A stretch of DNA of 7,182 bases from an uncultured Mollicutes bacterium (lineage in GTDB: Bacteria; Bacillota_I; Bacilli_A; Acholeplasmatales; Anaeroplasmataceae): positions 1 to 7,182 of the forward strand of contig URFB01000060.1 of assembly GCA_900547045.1 (NCBI GenBank), in the 5' to 3' direction. The notes beneath the pieces were generated by a model. The model ran no database searches. It worked only from the letters and a program-made list of their open reading frames with translations, and had not been told where the DNA came from. Below, piece after piece: positions 6,172-7,182 of this stretch; within the stretch, counting starts at the first letter, position 1; the number at the start of each line of letters is the position of its first letter. Made by a program: the position numbers and the translations under genes.

Positions 6172-7182
6172 TTATTCACTTCTTAGTGCTTCAACTGGAT
6201 CCTGGTGAGATGCCTTTGATGCAGGTAAAGCACCAGAAAGAACGGTAAGAGCAATTGATAGCACAATCATAATGATTGCGGTTGTAGGGCTTAGAAGCAT
6301 TATATTAGGAATACCTGATAATGATTCCACAATTAAGTCCATAATACCCTGTAGTAAATAGGTTACAGCAACACCAAATACACCACAAGACAATCCTGTC
6401 ATAATTGTTTCCGCATTAAATAGATTATTTACATCCTTCTTACGTCCACCAAGAGATCTAATAACACCAATTTCCTTTACACGCTCAACTACTGATACAT
6501 ATGTAATAATGGCAATCATTACACAAGATACTACAAGTGATAGGCATGTAAATGCTATAAGAGCGATAGTAACCATATTAAGCATAGAATCAATCATAGA
6601 AATAATTAAAGATAGATTATCAGTATATTTAATTTCATTACGATCCTTAAAGCTTAAAACCTTTCCATTTACGGTAATATCATTTAAGCCATTCCAAGCA
6701 TCTAGGTATTCTAAAACATTATCCTTAGATTTAAAGTCAATTGGATAGATGGAAATCTTAGTTGGTTTAGTAGAACCTCCAACACTGCTAATATCTAAGG
6801 TCAATGCAAGCTTTGACACATCCGCTGCACTTCCGCCCATTAATGATGAAAAATCAAAGCCATCGGTTTTACCAAGAAGTTGGAAGCTATGCTCGGTCTT
6901 TCCATCATATTCATAGCTTAAATTATAGAAAACTCCTTCAGCTAAAGATGGGAATAGAGTTTCATCCTGTAAATATTTAATTGGAGTTGAGATTTTATTA
7001 TCATGAGCCTTCATATAATTTACAATTTTACTATTAGATGAATCAGCTAACATTTTTTCAGTGAAGGCCCTTGTGTAATAAAAGCCCGTGCTTAGACAGC
7101 CATATGAAACATCATGCTTAGGCTGTAGTATACCTACAACCTTAAGCTTATACATATCTTCTTTAGCTACATCCTTAGCATT
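6172..7182 (-). CDS. FtsX/MacB-type ABC transporter permease, 3' part
   Basis: C-terminal 336 residues of a membrane permease of the FtsX/MacB class. The frame stays open upstream of the ATG at 7155 to the window edge with sequence typical of the extracellular domain, so 7155 is internal and the gene continues beyond the window. The first roughly 190 visible residues are the extracellular MacB-like periplasmic-core region. Three predicted membrane helices follow: one at about 202-228 (MVTIALIAFTCLSLVV), one at 260-284 and one at 298-319. Between the first two lies the family motif VKEIGVIRSLGGRKKDV. The C-terminus SKASHQDPVEALRSE is typical of the family. Members use an ATPase subunit or fused ATPase domain, not visible here, to move lipoproteins, peptides or drugs, or to regulate wall enzymes by mechanotransmission; the substrate cannot be told. 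A terminator and a new promoter separate it from the pectin genes, so a functional link is unproven. Confidence 0.9.
   Translation of the reverse strand, partial: NAKDVAKEDMYKLKVVGILQPKHDVSYGCLSTGFYYTRAFTEKMLADSSNSKIVNYMKAHDNKISTPIKYLQDETLFPSLAEGVFYNLSYEYDGKTEHSFQLLGKTDGFDFSSLMGGSAADVSKLALTLDISSVGGSTKPTKISIYPIDFKSKDNVLEYLDAWNGLNDITVNGKVLSFKDRNEIKYTDNLSLIISMIDSMLNMVTIALIAFTCLSLVVSCVMIAIITYVSVVERVKEIGVIRSLGGRKKDVNNLFNAETIMTGLSCGVFGVAVTYLLQGIMDLIVESLSGIPNIMLLSPTTAIIMIVLSIALTVLSGALPASKASHQDPVEALRSE

Noticed and set aside
6509..6748. 79-residue plus-strand frame opposite the permease
   Set aside because: It is antisense to the first FtsX membrane helix and the preceding domain, and looks like a shadow.
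6172..7182. ABC permease as importer of pectin oligosaccharides
   Set aside because: The FtsX/MacB fold is an exporter or mechanotransmission type, not a sugar-uptake permease, and a terminator and separate promoter divide it from the pectin genes.

Overview
This AT-rich window carries four protein genes, all on the minus strand, so transcription runs from high to low coordinates. Several features suggest an uncultured gut- or rumen-type low-GC Firmicute (Bacilli or Erysipelotrichales-like): lysine-rich lipoprotein signal peptides ending in IASC or LASC, strong AGGAGG-type ribosome binding sites, a sigma-A promoter carrying a catabolite-repression operator, and tandem Big_3-type Ig-like domains. 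UGG is the tryptophan codon and no in-frame UGA is needed, so the standard code fits. The lineage is inferred from style, not from a marker gene.

Region by region in transcription order. (1) 7182-6172 is the 3' part of an FtsX/MacB-type ABC exporter permease, closed by a clear intrinsic terminator at about 6090-6124. (2) A promoter with a perfect TATAAT, 17-bp spacer and TTGAAA lies at 6032-6060; a cre/LacI-type operator (6046-6059) overlaps its -35 and spacer. It drives 5991-3739, a 750-residue lipoprotein with a Pro-Thr linker, about four Ig-like domains and two copies of an unassigned beta-rich module. (3) After a 77-bp gap holding a hairpin, 3661-2333 encodes a 442-residue lipoprotein with three Ig-like domains and a third, more divergent copy of that module. 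(4) Ten bases later, with the stop codon inside its ribosome binding site, 2322-1 encodes a lipoprotein pectate lyase of polysaccharide lyase family 9 (PL9), followed by an atrophied bacterial Ig domain and running off the window.

The three lipoproteins look like one surface-displayed pectin-degrading unit. The lyase would cut polygalacturonate at the outer face of the membrane. Its two non-catalytic partners probably bind pectin or hold the assembly in the wall, a Gram-positive counterpart to surface glycan-binding proteins of Bacteroides loci. Expression is probably repressed when a preferred sugar is present. The ABC permease is a separate transcription unit and need not be related. The most novel element is the module shared by the two non-catalytic proteins, which may be an undescribed carbohydrate-binding domain. 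No mobile elements, CRISPR arrays, tRNA or rRNA genes were seen, and no gene-free stretch exceeds 300 bases.
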